A stretch of DNA of 64,000 nucleotides from Actinocorallia aurantiaca (GTDB lineage: Bacteria > Actinomycetota > Actinomycetes > Streptosporangiales > Streptosporangiaceae): positions 186,001 through 250,000 of the forward strand of contig NZ_BAAATZ010000013.1 in NCBI RefSeq assembly GCF_039533685.1. The letters run 5' to 3'. A program made the position numbers and the translations under genes. Each line of letters starts with the position of its first letter. Positions within the stretch are counted from its first letter, which is position 1. The notes under the pieces were generated by a model, which worked only from the letters and a program-made list of their open reading frames with translations, was not told the origin of the DNA and did no database searches. Positions 50,997-60,210 of the stretch are shown in pieces.

Positions 50997-53810
50997 TCAG
51001 GAGGGCGGTGTGTCCGAGGGCGGGTCGTCAGGGGTGGAGGCGGGGGCGATGAAACGGTCGGGCCAGGTGAGGACGGATTCCAGCCAGGGGGTCCGGAGTG
51101 CGGTGGCGAGGTGGTGGAGGCGGTCGTCGGGGGGCAGGCCGACGGAGACGTGGTCGAGGTCGTCGTCGTAGGGGTCGGGCGGGGTGCCCAGGAGGGCGTC
51201 GCGGGCTATGGGGCGGTTGGCGGGGAGCGCGGGGGACAGCGGGTGGCGGCGGAGGGCGCGGAGGCGCTGCCCGAACCTGGTGTCGGAGGACTGGCCGCGG
51301 AGGCCCGGCAGGACGTGGTCCAGCGGGGGCGCGGGAGAGCGGGGGTCGGGGGCGGGGGCGTCCAGGGGGAAGAGCTTGTCCATCTCGTGCAGCCAGCGCA
51401 GCTGGGGGATCACGAAGGCGGGGCCCGGCGGGGCGGGTTCCGCGTCCCCCGCGGAGGAGCCCGCCAGGAGGCGGGCGGCGGCCTCGGCGGCGGCGACCGT
51501 CAGGGTGGACGGGTCGAAGTCGGTGCGCAGCGCCAGCGCGCGGCGGCCGACCGAGCGGTCCAGGACGGTGGCGAGCATGCACTCGCGGGTGCGGGGAGGC
51601 AGCCGCTGCCAGGCGCGGGCCAGGTCGGGCGGGACGGCGGGCGGCACGCGGTTCACCAGATGGGACAGCACCAGGACGTCGGCCCACAGGCGCAGCCAGG
51701 AGAGCTCGGCGTCGGAGGCCAGGAGGTCGGCCTTGCGCAGCTCGCTCAGCGTGCAGGCGCGACGGGAACGGCACTCGGTGCCGCACGCCACCGAACGCCG
51801 CCCTCGGACGGGCGGAGGCGGGCCGGGCCGGGTCTCCTCGCGGTCCTCGCCCCAGGGCACGCGGACGCGCAGCGGCCGGTCCATCCCGTCGGCGAAGACC
51901 GCCGCGACCCCGGGGCGCAGCGACACCACCTCGCGGGACTGGTCGGCGTCGAGGTTCATCGCCGAGCCCACCACATGCCGGTCGTCGTACGCCGGAAGCC
52001 GGTGGACGACCTTCAGCGCGGTGTTCTTCACGACGTCGGGGATGAGCTTCACCGGGATCTGCTCGGCCACCACGATGCCCTCGCCGTAGGCGCGGATCTC
52101 GGCGAGCATCCCGGCGAACAGCTCGACCGCGTGCGCCGAGGAGCCCTCTCGGTGGCGCAGCAGCCGGTGCGCCTCCTCGATGACGATGACGTGCTGCAGG
52201 CCCCGGGTGCGGCCCGTGCGGGCCCGCATCCGCAGGTGCTCCACCACCCGGATGATGAGCGTCCCCATCAGGAACGCCTTGTCCTCGTCGTTGGCGACGT
52301 CCTCGATCGCCAGGACGACGTTCTCGCGCAGCAGCCCGCCGATGTCGGCGTCGTGCCCGCCCTCGAAGAACCGGCCGGCCGAGCCGATGCGCAGCGACCG
52401 CAGCCGCACGTCGACGAAGCCCTTCACGTCCGACATCAGCTCCCTGCCGTAGCCGACGTCGTCGATGACCTCCATCGCGGCCTGCTGGAGCTGCTCCAGC
52501 GTGGGGACGGCGGGCGGCACCCGCGCCCCCGGCCTGCCGCCGCCGGTCACCACGTCCCAGCCGCACGCCTCGTACACCCGCTGCAGCGCCTGCGCGATGA
52601 TCTGCGGGAAGGGCTCCTCCGCGTCGAACGCCGCCTGGAACAGCGCCCGGATCATGTCGATGTGCGCCTGGACGGGGTAGCCGGGTTCGGGCGCCAGCGG
52701 ATTGACCGACAGCGGCACCGACGACGGATCCGACGGGTTGACCACCGTCACCGGCGCGTCGATCCGCCCCGCCATCGCCGCGTACTCCGACTTGGCGGGC
52801 TCGATCGCCAGCCACGGCACCCCCGCGCGGGTGAGCTGCTCCAGCAGGTGCCGGACCGTCTGCGACTTGCCCGACCCCGTCGCCCCCGTCACGAACGCGT
52901 GCCGGTTCAGCGTCTCCAGCGGGACCGTGAACCGCCCGACCGCGCGGTCCTGCCCGTCGAGGATGGCGCCGAGCTCCAGCCCGCCGGGCGGGGTCTCGGA
53001 GGTGACGTCGAAGAATCCGGGGTCCAGCACCCGCACCCCGGGCACCTCGCGGCGAGGCAGCCCCGCGAGCGCGGCCAGCACTCCGGCGGACGAGGCGAAC
53101 GGGAAGCCCTCCTCGGAGCCGCCGAGCGTCTCGGCGAGCGAACCGAAGCCCCGCCCGGTGCGCAGCCGGTACGGGTGGTGGCCCAGCTCCATCGAGCCGA
53201 CCAGGACCGGCGCGACCTGCTCGAGACCGGCCGGGTCCGCCGCGCCCGCCAGCACCCGGACGTTCCACAGCCCGGCCTCCCGGTAGGCGTCGAGCTCCGC
53301 CAGCCTCCGTTCGGCCCGTCCCGCGTCGCTCTGCTCGTCGCGCCGCAGCATGCGCAGCTCGTGCCGCAGGTCGCGCAGCTCGGCGTCCAAGGCCGGCTCG
53401 GGGCACGGCTCGGCCACCAGGAGCCAGCCGAACGGCCGCCCCAGCAGGGTCGTCAGCATCGACTCGAACAGCGAGGAGTGCTCCTGGCCCGATCCGGCCA
53501 GCGGGGGCGCCTGGCGGCCCGGGCACCGCTTCCACACCATGCGCGCCGCCGTGTGCAGCCAGTCGTCACCGCACACCCTGCCCCGCGCGCCGTTGGGGAA
53601 CAGCAGCGAACCGTCGCCCGAGCCCGCGTTCGTGACCAGCTCCAGCGGCGACCCGCCGCCCCTGGACAGCCAGCCCACCACGAACGGACGCCGCTGCTGC
53701 GCGGCGGACAGCACCGCGGGCAGCACCGTCACGAAATCCCACTCCGCCGAGGAGACCCGCTGCGCCGCGGGGATCGCCTCGATCCTGAACCAGGGCCCGT
53801 GCGAGGTCAT
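50997..53810 (-). CDS. HerA/FtsK-like ATPase (DUF87)
   Basis: A 937-aa protein from ATG 53810 (GTG 53816 is possible). An N-terminal region of about 290 residues is followed by a RecA-type ATPase: Walker A GATGSGKSQT (about 310), Walker B HVIVIEEAHRLL (about 540), and late motifs VVHRLPAYDDRHVVG and AAVFADGMDRP as in HerA. A Cys cluster (CGTECRSRRAC, about 690) may bind metal. A Pro-rich C-terminus ends the protein. HerA ATPases form hexameric rings that pump DNA or protein. The neighbouring zinc-ribbon membrane proteins and nearby T7SS suggest a membrane-linked role, unproven. No NurA nuclease gene is present. Confidence 0.8.
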   Translation of the reverse strand: MTSHGPWFRIEAIPAAQRVSSAEWDFVTVLPAVLSAAQQRRPFVVGWLSRGGGSPLELVTNAGSGDGSLLFPNGARGRVCGDDWLHTAARMVWKRCPGRQAPPLAGSGQEHSSLFESMLTTLLGRPFGWLLVAEPCPEPALDAELRDLRHELRMLRRDEQSDAGRAERRLAELDAYREAGLWNVRVLAGAADPAGLEQVAPVLVGSMELGHHPYRLRTGRGFGSLAETLGGSEEGFPFASSAGVLAALAGLPRREVPGVRVLDPGFFDVTSETPPGGLELGAILDGQDRAVGRFTVPLETLNRHAFVTGATGSGKSQTVRHLLEQLTRAGVPWLAIEPAKSEYAAMAGRIDAPVTVVNPSDPSSVPLSVNPLAPEPGYPVQAHIDMIRALFQAAFDAEEPFPQIIAQALQRVYEACGWDVVTGGGRPGARVPPAVPTLEQLQQAAMEVIDDVGYGRELMSDVKGFVDVRLRSLRIGSAGRFFEGGHDADIGGLLRENVVLAIEDVANDEDKAFLMGTLIIRVVEHLRMRARTGRTRGLQHVIVIEEAHRLLRHREGSSAHAVELFAGMLAEIRAYGEGIVVAEQIPVKLIPDVVKNTALKVVHRLPAYDDRHVVGSAMNLDADQSREVVSLRPGVAAVFADGMDRPLRVRVPWGEDREETRPGPPPPVRGRRSVACGTECRSRRACTLSELRKADLLASDAELSWLRLWADVLVLSHLVNRVPPAVPPDLARAWQRLPPRTRECMLATVLDRSVGRRALALRTDFDPSTLTVAAAEAAARLLAGSSAGDAEPAPPGPAFVIPQLRWLHEMDKLFPLDAPAPDPRSPAPPLDHVLPGLRGQSSDTRFGQRLRALRRHPLSPALPANRPIARDALLGTPPDPYDDDLDHVSVGLPPDDRLHHLATALRTPWLESVLTWPDRFIAPASTPDDPPSDTPPS

Positions 53811-53900
53811 CACCACCTCATCATGCCGCCGTTCGCGGACGGATCCGGGTTTTCCACAGCCCTCGCGCGGACCACGGCTCCGGCGGGAGCGGGCGGAGGG

Positions 53901-55049
53901 TCAGATGTTCTCGCGGGTCCAGGTCTGCAGGCCCTGCGCGGTGGCGATCGGATTCCACAGGTCGAGGAACGTCCGCTTGGTCTCGGTCGCCTCGTCGGTG
54001 ACGTCCTTCAGGCGCGCGGCGGCGTCCTTGTCGCAGCCGTCCTCGTCCTCCAGCCAGGTGAGTGCCTCCTGGTTGGACTCGATGGACGCCTCGAGCGCCG
54101 CGACCAGGGCGTTCTTCACCTCGTCGCCGTTCTCCAGCGCGCCGAAGGACAGCCCCTTCACGTCTGCCAGCTGCCCCTGGCGCTCCTGGACGGCGGTCCT
54201 GAAGGCGGAGATGTCCTTGGACTTGTTCGCGCACGTGTAGGTGATGTTCGCCAGCTTCTTGCGGCTGGCCGACATGTCGTCCAGTACGGCGTCCACCGCC
54301 TCGGCCTCGGCCTGGGGGTCGCCCGAGGTGTCGGGCGCGTCGCTGTCGGGAGAATCCTGTTTCGGGGCGTTCTTCTTGGAGTCATCCCCGCTGTCCTGCG
54401 ACGTGCCCGGCTGGGCGAGCGAGTCGTCGGAGCCGTCTTCCTTCGACCAGAAGACGTAGCCGACGACGAGCACGGCGGTCAGCAGCGCGGCGACCAGGCC
54501 GGCGATCAACGGCCCGCGCCAGCGCGGCGCCTCGTCGGGCAGCCACTGCTCGCCGTCGTTCCGCGAAGAGCGCTGCTGCTCTTCCGGGACGGCGTTCCAG
54601 GGCTGTTGAGCCTGCCCTCCGCTCCACTGTTGCTGCCCGGGCTCGGCGTCCCAGGGACGCTGCTGCGGCGGCTGCTCGTTCCACTGCCGCTCGCCGGGCT
54701 GCTCTCCCCAGGGCCGTTCGGGCGCAGGCCCTTCCGTCCACGGACGCTGGACGGGCTGCTCCCCCCAAGGGCGCTCCTGCGGCTGTTCGGCCCAGGGGCG
54801 TTCCCGGGGCTGCTCGGCCCAGGGACGCTCCTCGTCCTGGGCGGCCCAGGGGCGGTCGTCCTGCGACGGTTCCGCGCGCCAGCCCTGCTGGACGGGCTCG
54901 GGCTGCCAGGGCTCCGGCGGCCAGGGCTCGTTCCCGCCGGGCGGAGCGCTCCACGGGGAGGCCTCGTCGACCTGCGGGAGCACGGCATCGCAGCGGGTGC
55001 ATCGGCCGAGCGAACCGGGAGTCTCACTACGGCATTCGGGACACTGCAT
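53901..55049 (-). CDS. Zinc-ribbon membrane protein 1 with ERPW repeats
   Basis: A 382-aa protein from ATG 55049 (MQCPEC). The N-terminal zinc ribbon is C-x2-C...C-x2-C (CPEC...CTRC). A Trp/Pro/Gln repeat region (ERPWAEQP units) leads to one membrane helix (about 175-197), an acidic linker and an exported helical domain with two Cys. It ends with the motif FLDLWNPIATAQGL. The next gene upstream encodes a paralogue with the same order and the same final motif. No known family comes to mind; the zinc ribbon at the cytoplasmic end suggests a protein contact. Confidence 0.75.
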   Translation of the reverse strand: MQCPECRSETPGSLGRCTRCDAVLPQVDEASPWSAPPGGNEPWPPEPWQPEPVQQGWRAEPSQDDRPWAAQDEERPWAEQPRERPWAEQPQERPWGEQPVQRPWTEGPAPERPWGEQPGERQWNEQPPQQRPWDAEPGQQQWSGGQAQQPWNAVPEEQQRSSRNDGEQWLPDEAPRWRGPLIAGLVAALLTAVLVVGYVFWSKEDGSDDSLAQPGTSQDSGDDSKKNAPKQDSPDSDAPDTSGDPQAEAEAVDAVLDDMSASRKKLANITYTCANKSKDISAFRTAVQERQGQLADVKGLSFGALENGDEVKNALVAALEASIESNQEALTWLEDEDGCDKDAAARLKDVTDEATETKRTFLDLWNPIATAQGLQTWTRENI

Positions 55050-55119
55050 CGGCGGCCTCGAGTCGGGGGAAACTTGCAGCCAGGACGTTCTTAGCCCCAC
55101 CACACTACAGCCGTCACTC

Positions 55120-55159
55120 GCCCGCGGCCCCGTCCAGCACTCCGACAGGGGCCGCGGGC
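55120..55159 (-). terminator. Hairpin between the two zinc-ribbon genes
   Basis: A perfect 12-bp stem (arms 55120-55131 and 55148-55159) directly after the stop of the gene at 55164, 71 nt before the next start. It suggests separate or unequal expression of the two paralogues. Confidence 0.7.
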
Positions 55160-55163
55160 CGGC

Positions 55164-56987
55164 TCAGAAACTCTGGCGTTTCGCCAGGCCGTACCGCGGT
55201 GCGATCGGATTCCACATCTCCAGGAAGCGGTTCTTGGAGCGGGACGCCTGCGCCGAGAGCCTGTCGCCGCGCTTGTAGTTCGCGCCCTTGAGCGGGGTCT
55301 TGCCCTTGCAGCCCTGGTTGCTGCGCGCCCAGGCCAGGTAGGCCAGGTCGACGTCGAGCGACAGCTTGATGGAGCGCGCGAGGGCGGCGCGCAGCTTCAC
55401 CGCCTCGGGCAGCTGGGGGATGTTCAGCTGCTGCGCACGCTTCCACTGCGCCTGCCGCTGCTGGGCGACCTGCTGCATGGTGTTGACGGAGGCGGGGATG
55501 GCGGCGCATTTGCGGGCCTTGACGAGCGCGTCGCTCAGCGCGCCCCGGCTCTTGGCGCTGGCGTTCAGCAGCGCCTGCACCTTCCGGGCCTGCTTCACCG
55601 CGGCGGGGTCCGTCGTCCTCTCCCCGGCGGGCACCTGCGCGACGGGCCGCTGCGACGGGGCGATCTTGCTCTTCGGGTCGTCGTCGCCGTCGAAGAACAC
55701 GAGGCAGACGGAGACCAGGGCGACGACGACCAGCGCGGCGACCCCGATGAGAAGCGGCTTGTTCTTGGCGCCGCCGTCCGCGGACGGGGCGCGGTGTGAC
55801 TGCGTCATCGGCAGCGGCCCGTTGGGGTCCCACAGGGGCTTCTCCTCCTGGGGCCCGCCCCAGGGCTGCTGCTGCCCGAACCCGCCGGACCCGCCGGACC
55901 CGCCCATCATGCCGAGCTGGGCGGCGGGGGCGAATCCCGCCTGGGGCTGCCCGTAGGGCGGCTCGCCGGGCTGCTGCGCCGCGTACGGAGGCTCTGCGGC
56001 GAGCCCGTTGGGTTGCGCGTACGGAGGTTCTGCGGCGAGCCCGTCGGGGCGCGGGTACTCCGGCCTGCCGTGCTCCGGCTGGAAGTACTCGGTTCGGCCG
56101 TATTCGGACTGCCGGCCGTACTCAGGCTGCGCGTACGGCTGCGCGGCCGTGAATCCGCCCGGCTGCGCGTACGGGTGCTCCGAGACGGGTCCCTCGGGCT
56201 GCGCGGGCTCGGGCCAACCGTAGGAAGGCGGGGACTCGAACCCGTCGGACCGGTCGTGGGGAGGCGCGGACTCGAATCCGTCCGGCTGGACGTACGGGGG
56301 CTCGGAGACCGGGCCGCCGGGCCGCGCGTACGGGTCCTGCTCCTCGGGCCGTGCGGCTCCGGGGTCGGGCGGGCCCATGGCGGCGAACGTGGAGTCGGCG
56401 GAGAAGGCGGCCGGGGGCTCGGCGGGCCGCCCCTGGCCGGCGCCGTCGAACACCGGGGTGAACGGTCCCGTCTGCACCTGCCGGAACTCGCCCGAACCGC
56501 CGGAGGCCTGCTCCTGGACCGGACCGGCGAACCAGGAGTCGGGCACGATCGGCACGGAGGGCGCTTCGGGGATCTCCGGCGCCGCGGAGAGGGCCCGCGG
56601 CGACCAGGCCTGCTGCGGAGGCAGCGGGGTGGGGCCCGACGGGGCGTCCAGGGCCGGGGTCCACCACTCGGTCGCCTCGCCCTGCCGGGGCGCCGCCGGC
56701 GCCGGGAGTTCCGGAGCCGGGAACCCGGAGGAGAAGGGGCCGGACGCCTGCTGCTCGGGCGCCGGGGCCGGGGGATCGGCCTCCCCGGGGGCGGGGACGG
56801 GCGTCCAGGACCCCGTCGGCTCCTCGGCGGGCGCGGGCGTCCAGGGGGCCTGGTCGAACATGATCGTTTTTTCGGTGCTGCTGGTGGGCGCCGCGTACGC
56901 GCCGGCGAGCGCGGACAGAGAGGTGCGGCATCGGGCGCAGTGCGATTGCCCCTCGGACGCCGGCGTGGCGCAGGACGGACACTGCAT
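55164..56987 (-). CDS. Zinc-ribbon membrane protein 2
   Basis: A 607-aa paralogue of the previous protein, from ATG 56987 (MQCPSC). Zinc ribbon CPSC...CARC, then about 390 disordered Pro/Glu/Tyr-rich residues with PPYAQP-type repeats, a membrane helix (about 415-437), and an exported helical domain with two Cys (RKCAAI, NQGCKG) ending in FLEMWNPIAPRYGL. The shared end motif shows the exported domains are related. The 271-nt divergent interval to murT holds both promoters. Confidence 0.75.
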   Translation of the reverse strand: MQCPSCATPASEGQSHCARCRTSLSALAGAYAAPTSSTEKTIMFDQAPWTPAPAEEPTGSWTPVPAPGEADPPAPAPEQQASGPFSSGFPAPELPAPAAPRQGEATEWWTPALDAPSGPTPLPPQQAWSPRALSAAPEIPEAPSVPIVPDSWFAGPVQEQASGGSGEFRQVQTGPFTPVFDGAGQGRPAEPPAAFSADSTFAAMGPPDPGAARPEEQDPYARPGGPVSEPPYVQPDGFESAPPHDRSDGFESPPSYGWPEPAQPEGPVSEHPYAQPGGFTAAQPYAQPEYGRQSEYGRTEYFQPEHGRPEYPRPDGLAAEPPYAQPNGLAAEPPYAAQQPGEPPYGQPQAGFAPAAQLGMMGGSGGSGGFGQQQPWGGPQEEKPLWDPNGPLPMTQSHRAPSADGGAKNKPLLIGVAALVVVALVSVCLVFFDGDDDPKSKIAPSQRPVAQVPAGERTTDPAAVKQARKVQALLNASAKSRGALSDALVKARKCAAIPASVNTMQQVAQQRQAQWKRAQQLNIPQLPEAVKLRAALARSIKLSLDVDLAYLAWARSNQGCKGKTPLKGANYKRGDRLSAQASRSKNRFLEMWNPIAPRYGLAKRQSF

Positions 56988-57258
56988 GGCACTTACCCTT
57001 CTCGCAAAGTTCTCCGGTGATTCTGCCTTGTCGTTCCCCCGGGTAGGGGCGCAAGGAAGATTCCTCGGTACAAGTGGCATTTGGTGTGCTTGTCTAGCTG
57101 GGCCATCCCAAATAATGCGGTGTTCATCACATTGATACGTTTTGTAGGCATGGCACAGCGGAACGTAGCCTGGCCGATGGTTCGGTCGAGATCAACACCG
57201 TAATGACCGGGCCACCCATTAGAGTCGAGTGCAGTCAGGCTTTAGGGAAAGAGATTCC

Positions 57259-58491
57259 ATGAGTGATCTTCCGCTGCGGTCGCAGCTGGCGGTCGCGCTG
57301 GGCCGTACGGCGTCCAAGATGTCGAGACTGGCCGGACGCGGCGACGGATCGGTGATCGGGGGGAAGATCGGGCTCAAGCTCGACCCCGACCTGCTGACGA
57401 GGCTCGCCGCCGACCGCAAACTGGTGCTGGTGAGCGCCACCAACGGCAAGACGACCACCACCCGGCTCATCGCCAGCGCGATGAGCGGGCTCGGCGAGGT
57501 CGCCACCAACGCCTTCGGCGCGAACATGCCCACCGGCCACGTCAGCGCGCTCGCCGCCGCTCCCGACGCCCGCTACGGCGTGCTGGAGTGCGACGAGAAG
57601 TACGTGCCGCTGGTGCTGAAGGAGACCGGCGCCAACGTCGTCCTGCTGATGAACCTCAGCCGCGACCAGATGGACCGCGCGGGCGAGATCTGGCAGCTGG
57701 CGGGCAAGTGGCGCAAGGCGCTGGAGGGCGTCGACACCCATGTGGTGGCCAACTGCGACGACCCGCTGGTCACCTGGGGCGCCTCCGCCGCCAAGCGGGT
57801 GACCTGGGTCGCGGTCGGCCAGCACTGGAAAGAGGACTCCTGGTGCTGCCCCGAGTGCGGCGGCCCGCTCGACCGGGACGGCAGCCACTGGGCCTGCCGC
57901 CAGTGCCCCTTCGCCCGGCCCAAGCCGGACTGGATCCTGCACGGCGACAGGGTCACCGCCCCCGGCGGCCACACCTACGGCCTGGACCTGCAGCTCCCCG
58001 GCCGGGCCAACCGCTCCAACGGCGCGATGGCGCTGGCCGTCGTCTCCCTGTTCGGCGTTCCGCCCGAGCAGGCGCTGCCGCTGCTGGGCAAGGTCGCCTC
58101 GGTGGCCGGCCGCTACACCACCGTCCAGTTCCAGGGCCGCGACATCCGGCTGCTGCTGGCCAAGAACCCGGCCGGCTGGCTGGAGGCCTTCGACGTGCTG
58201 GAGCCCGCCCCCGGCCCGGTCGCGCTGTCGATCAACGCCCAGGGCCCCGACGGACGCGACACCTCCTGGCTGTGGGACGTCGACTACCGGGTGCTCAAGG
58301 GCCGTCCGGTCTGGGCGACGGGCGAGCGCAGGCTCGACCTCGCCGCCCGGCTGGAGGCGGCCGAGGTCGACTTCCGCGTGGTCGACGACATCGAGCAGGC
58401 GGTCATGGCGGTCCCGCCGGGCAAACTGGACGTGATCGCCAACTACACCGCCTTCCAGGACATCCGAACGAGGTACGGCCGTGCCCTCTGA
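57259..58491 (+). CDS. murT: Lipid II isoglutaminyl synthase, Mur ligase-like subunit MurT
   Basis: A 410-aa Mur-ligase-type protein with the P-loop ATNGKTTTTR (residues 60-69) and a Cys4 zinc ribbon (about 196-216; CCPEC...CRQC) inserted in the middle domain, as in MurT. A C-terminal DUF1727-type domain follows. With GatD it amidates the D-Glu of lipid II to D-isoGln, using glutamine-derived ammonia and ATP. ATG 57259 follows GGGAAAGAG. It overlaps gatD by 11 nt. Confidence 0.93.
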   Translation: MSDLPLRSQLAVALGRTASKMSRLAGRGDGSVIGGKIGLKLDPDLLTRLAADRKLVLVSATNGKTTTTRLIASAMSGLGEVATNAFGANMPTGHVSALAAAPDARYGVLECDEKYVPLVLKETGANVVLLMNLSRDQMDRAGEIWQLAGKWRKALEGVDTHVVANCDDPLVTWGASAAKRVTWVAVGQHWKEDSWCCPECGGPLDRDGSHWACRQCPFARPKPDWILHGDRVTAPGGHTYGLDLQLPGRANRSNGAMALAVVSLFGVPPEQALPLLGKVASVAGRYTTVQFQGRDIRLLLAKNPAGWLEAFDVLEPAPGPVALSINAQGPDGRDTSWLWDVDYRVLKGRPVWATGERRLDLAARLEAAEVDFRVVDDIEQAVMAVPPGKLDVIANYTAFQDIRTRYGRAL

Positions 58492-59194
58492 GACCATCAA
58501 GATCGTCTGGGTCTACCCCGACCTGCTCAGCACCTACGGTGACCGCGGCAACTGCATCGTCCTGGAGCGGCGGGCCAAGCTGCGCGGCATCCCCACCCGC
58601 ACGATCAACGTGCACTCCGACGAACCGGTGCCGGTGGACGGCGACATCTACCTGCTCGGCGGCGGCGAGGACCGGCCGCAGATCCTGGCCGCCCAGCGGC
58701 TGCGCGCCGACGGCGGGCTGCACAAGGCCGTGGAGTTCGGCGCCTCGGTGTTCGCGGTGTGCGCCGGCTACCAGCTGCTCGGCCACGAGTTCGGCGGCGA
58801 GGAGGGCCAGCCCCTCCCCGGCCTGGGCCTGCTCGACATCCGCAGCGGCAGGGGCGAGGTCCGCGCGGTCGGCGAGCTGGCCGGCGAGGTCGACCCCGAG
58901 CTCGGCGTCCCGATGATCACCGGGTTCGAGAACCACCAGGGCGTCACCCGTCTCGGCGCGGGCGCCAGGCCGCTGGCCCGGGTCGCGGTGGGCGTCGGCA
59001 ACGGCGACGGCTTCGAGGGCGCCTACAGCGGCAAGGTCGTGGGCACCTACATGCACGGGCCGGCCCTGGTCCGCAACCCCGCGCTGGCCGACCTGCTGCT
59101 GGGCTGGGCGGTCGGGCGGCGGCTGGAGCAGGTGGACGACACCTGGTCGGGGCGGCTGCGCGAGGAGCGCCTGCGCGCCGTCCTGCCGGGCTGA
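58481..59194 (+). CDS. gatD: Lipid II isoglutaminyl synthase, glutaminase subunit GatD
   Basis: A 237-aa class I glutamine amidotransferase of the CobB/CobQ type. The nucleophile is Cys94 (AVCAGYQLLG) and the catalytic His is about 192 (TYMHGPALVRNP); both match the positions known for GatD. GTG 58481 lies inside the end of murT, so translation is coupled. It supplies ammonia to MurT for lipid II amidation, which is needed for normal cross-linking. Confidence 0.94.
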   Translation: MPSETIKIVWVYPDLLSTYGDRGNCIVLERRAKLRGIPTRTINVHSDEPVPVDGDIYLLGGGEDRPQILAAQRLRADGGLHKAVEFGASVFAVCAGYQLLGHEFGGEEGQPLPGLGLLDIRSGRGEVRAVGELAGEVDPELGVPMITGFENHQGVTRLGAGARPLARVAVGVGNGDGFEGAYSGKVVGTYMHGPALVRNPALADLLLGWAVGRRLEQVDDTWSGRLREERLRAVLPG

Positions 59195-59237
59195 CGCGTC
59201 CCGCCTCGGCGGTCCGGCGCCGCCGAAATCCGTATGG

Positions 59238-59275
59238 GCAAGGAGCCGTCCCGATCTCTCGGGGCGGCTCCTTGC
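59238..59275 (+). terminator. Terminator of the murT-gatD operon
   Basis: A 16-bp stem with one wobble (arms 59238-59253 and 59260-59275), 6-nt loop, followed by TTCTCCC. Confidence 0.8.
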
Positions 59276-59397
59276 TTCTCCCGCTGTTCCGCCCCGCCTC
59301 CCAAGCTTCGGCATGATCTCGGCCAACCCGGGCACATAAAGGAACCGTCCGAACGTTGATCTCAGTGAACGGTCCAGCACACGGGGGAGAAGCGCAG

Positions 59398-59670
59398 ATG
59401 CCCGACAGGCACGAACGCATTCCGGAGCACGATCCGCAGATGGGCGACGACGAGCAGGAGTTCCAGGACGAACTGGTGCGCTCCTACGAGGAGGACCCGC
59501 CGAAGGACGTGGACTTCTCCGTCGAGGACGAGGGAGAGATGGGCATCAGCCGGTGGGTGGAGCAGGAGACCCGCACCGGCGAGCGGCACTCGGAGGACCG
59601 GCCCGCCGAGGAGGCCGCGGTGCACGTGGAGAACCGCGCGCCCCGGTCGGAGCCGGCCGACCGTCAGTAG
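59398..59670 (+). CDS. Small acidic hypothetical protein
   Basis: A 90-aa, very acidic protein (many Glu/Asp, few hydrophobics) from ATG 59398, 5 nt after GGGGGAGAAG. It is predicted disordered apart from a short GEMGISRWVEQETR segment. There is no signal or membrane helix. Its 3' end overlaps the convergent DsrE-like gene by 7 nt. Function unknown. Confidence 0.65.
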   Translation: MPDRHERIPEHDPQMGDDEQEFQDELVRSYEEDPPKDVDFSVEDEGEMGISRWVEQETRTGERHSEDRPAEEAAVHVENRAPRSEPADRQ

Positions 59671-60029
59671 ACGAGGGCCTGGACACCGTCCCGGGTGATC
59701 TCCTCGACGAAGGCCGGGGCGCCCGCGATGCGCACGCCTTCGATGAGGTCGTCCTCGGTGAGGCCGCGCCGGGCCGCGCACTGCGTGCACAGGGTGACCC
59801 GCCCCGCGGACAGGATGACCTGCAGCAGGTCCGGGATCGGGGCGGCGTGGGGGAGGGCGGGGAACTCCTCGGCCTTCCCCGGGACCGAGAACCAGGCGGC
59901 CTCGCCGGTCAGCCACAACGAGACGGTCACTCCGCTGGCGACCGCAGCCGCCGCGACGGTGAAGGCCTGGTTGGTGCGCTCGGGGGCCTCCGCGCCCGCA
60001 GTTACTTTGATCACCAATGATCGAGTCAT
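59664..60029 (-). CDS. DsrE-family protein
   Basis: A 121-aa protein with the DsrE/DsrF-like fold: MTRSLVIKVTAGAEAPERTNQAF start, the central VTVSLWLTGEAAWF, and a conserved Cys pair in RVTLCTQCAARRG. DsrE-type proteins handle sulfur transfer; a specific partner is not visible here. It reads toward the small acidic gene. Confidence 0.8.
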   Translation of the reverse strand: MTRSLVIKVTAGAEAPERTNQAFTVAAAAVASGVTVSLWLTGEAAWFSVPGKAEEFPALPHAAPIPDLLQVILSAGRVTLCTQCAARRGLTEDDLIEGVRIAGAPAFVEEITRDGVQALVY

Positions 60030-60210
60030 GGAGGCAGCCTACTTTCGGGGTTTTCTCGTTCTTCCGGTGACCGTTCCGGAGGGAAATTTCCTTGATCTCA
60101 CCATGAAGGATTTGCCGTTCGCAGGCACAGAAGGCAGTCTGTGACTGGTCGCGTGATATAGGCGCGGCTCAGGTAAAACACAAGGACTCGGTGCTGTAAG
60201 GAGCCTACCG

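Noticed and set aside
50934..55094. A 1,386-codon plus-strand open frame
   Set aside because: It is antisense to the HerA-like and zinc-ribbon genes, made long by high GC; no motifs.
60028..60144. A 38-codon frame overlapping the start of the DsrE-like gene
   Set aside because: No ribosome binding site and no recognisable product; it lies in the promoter region between divergent genes.
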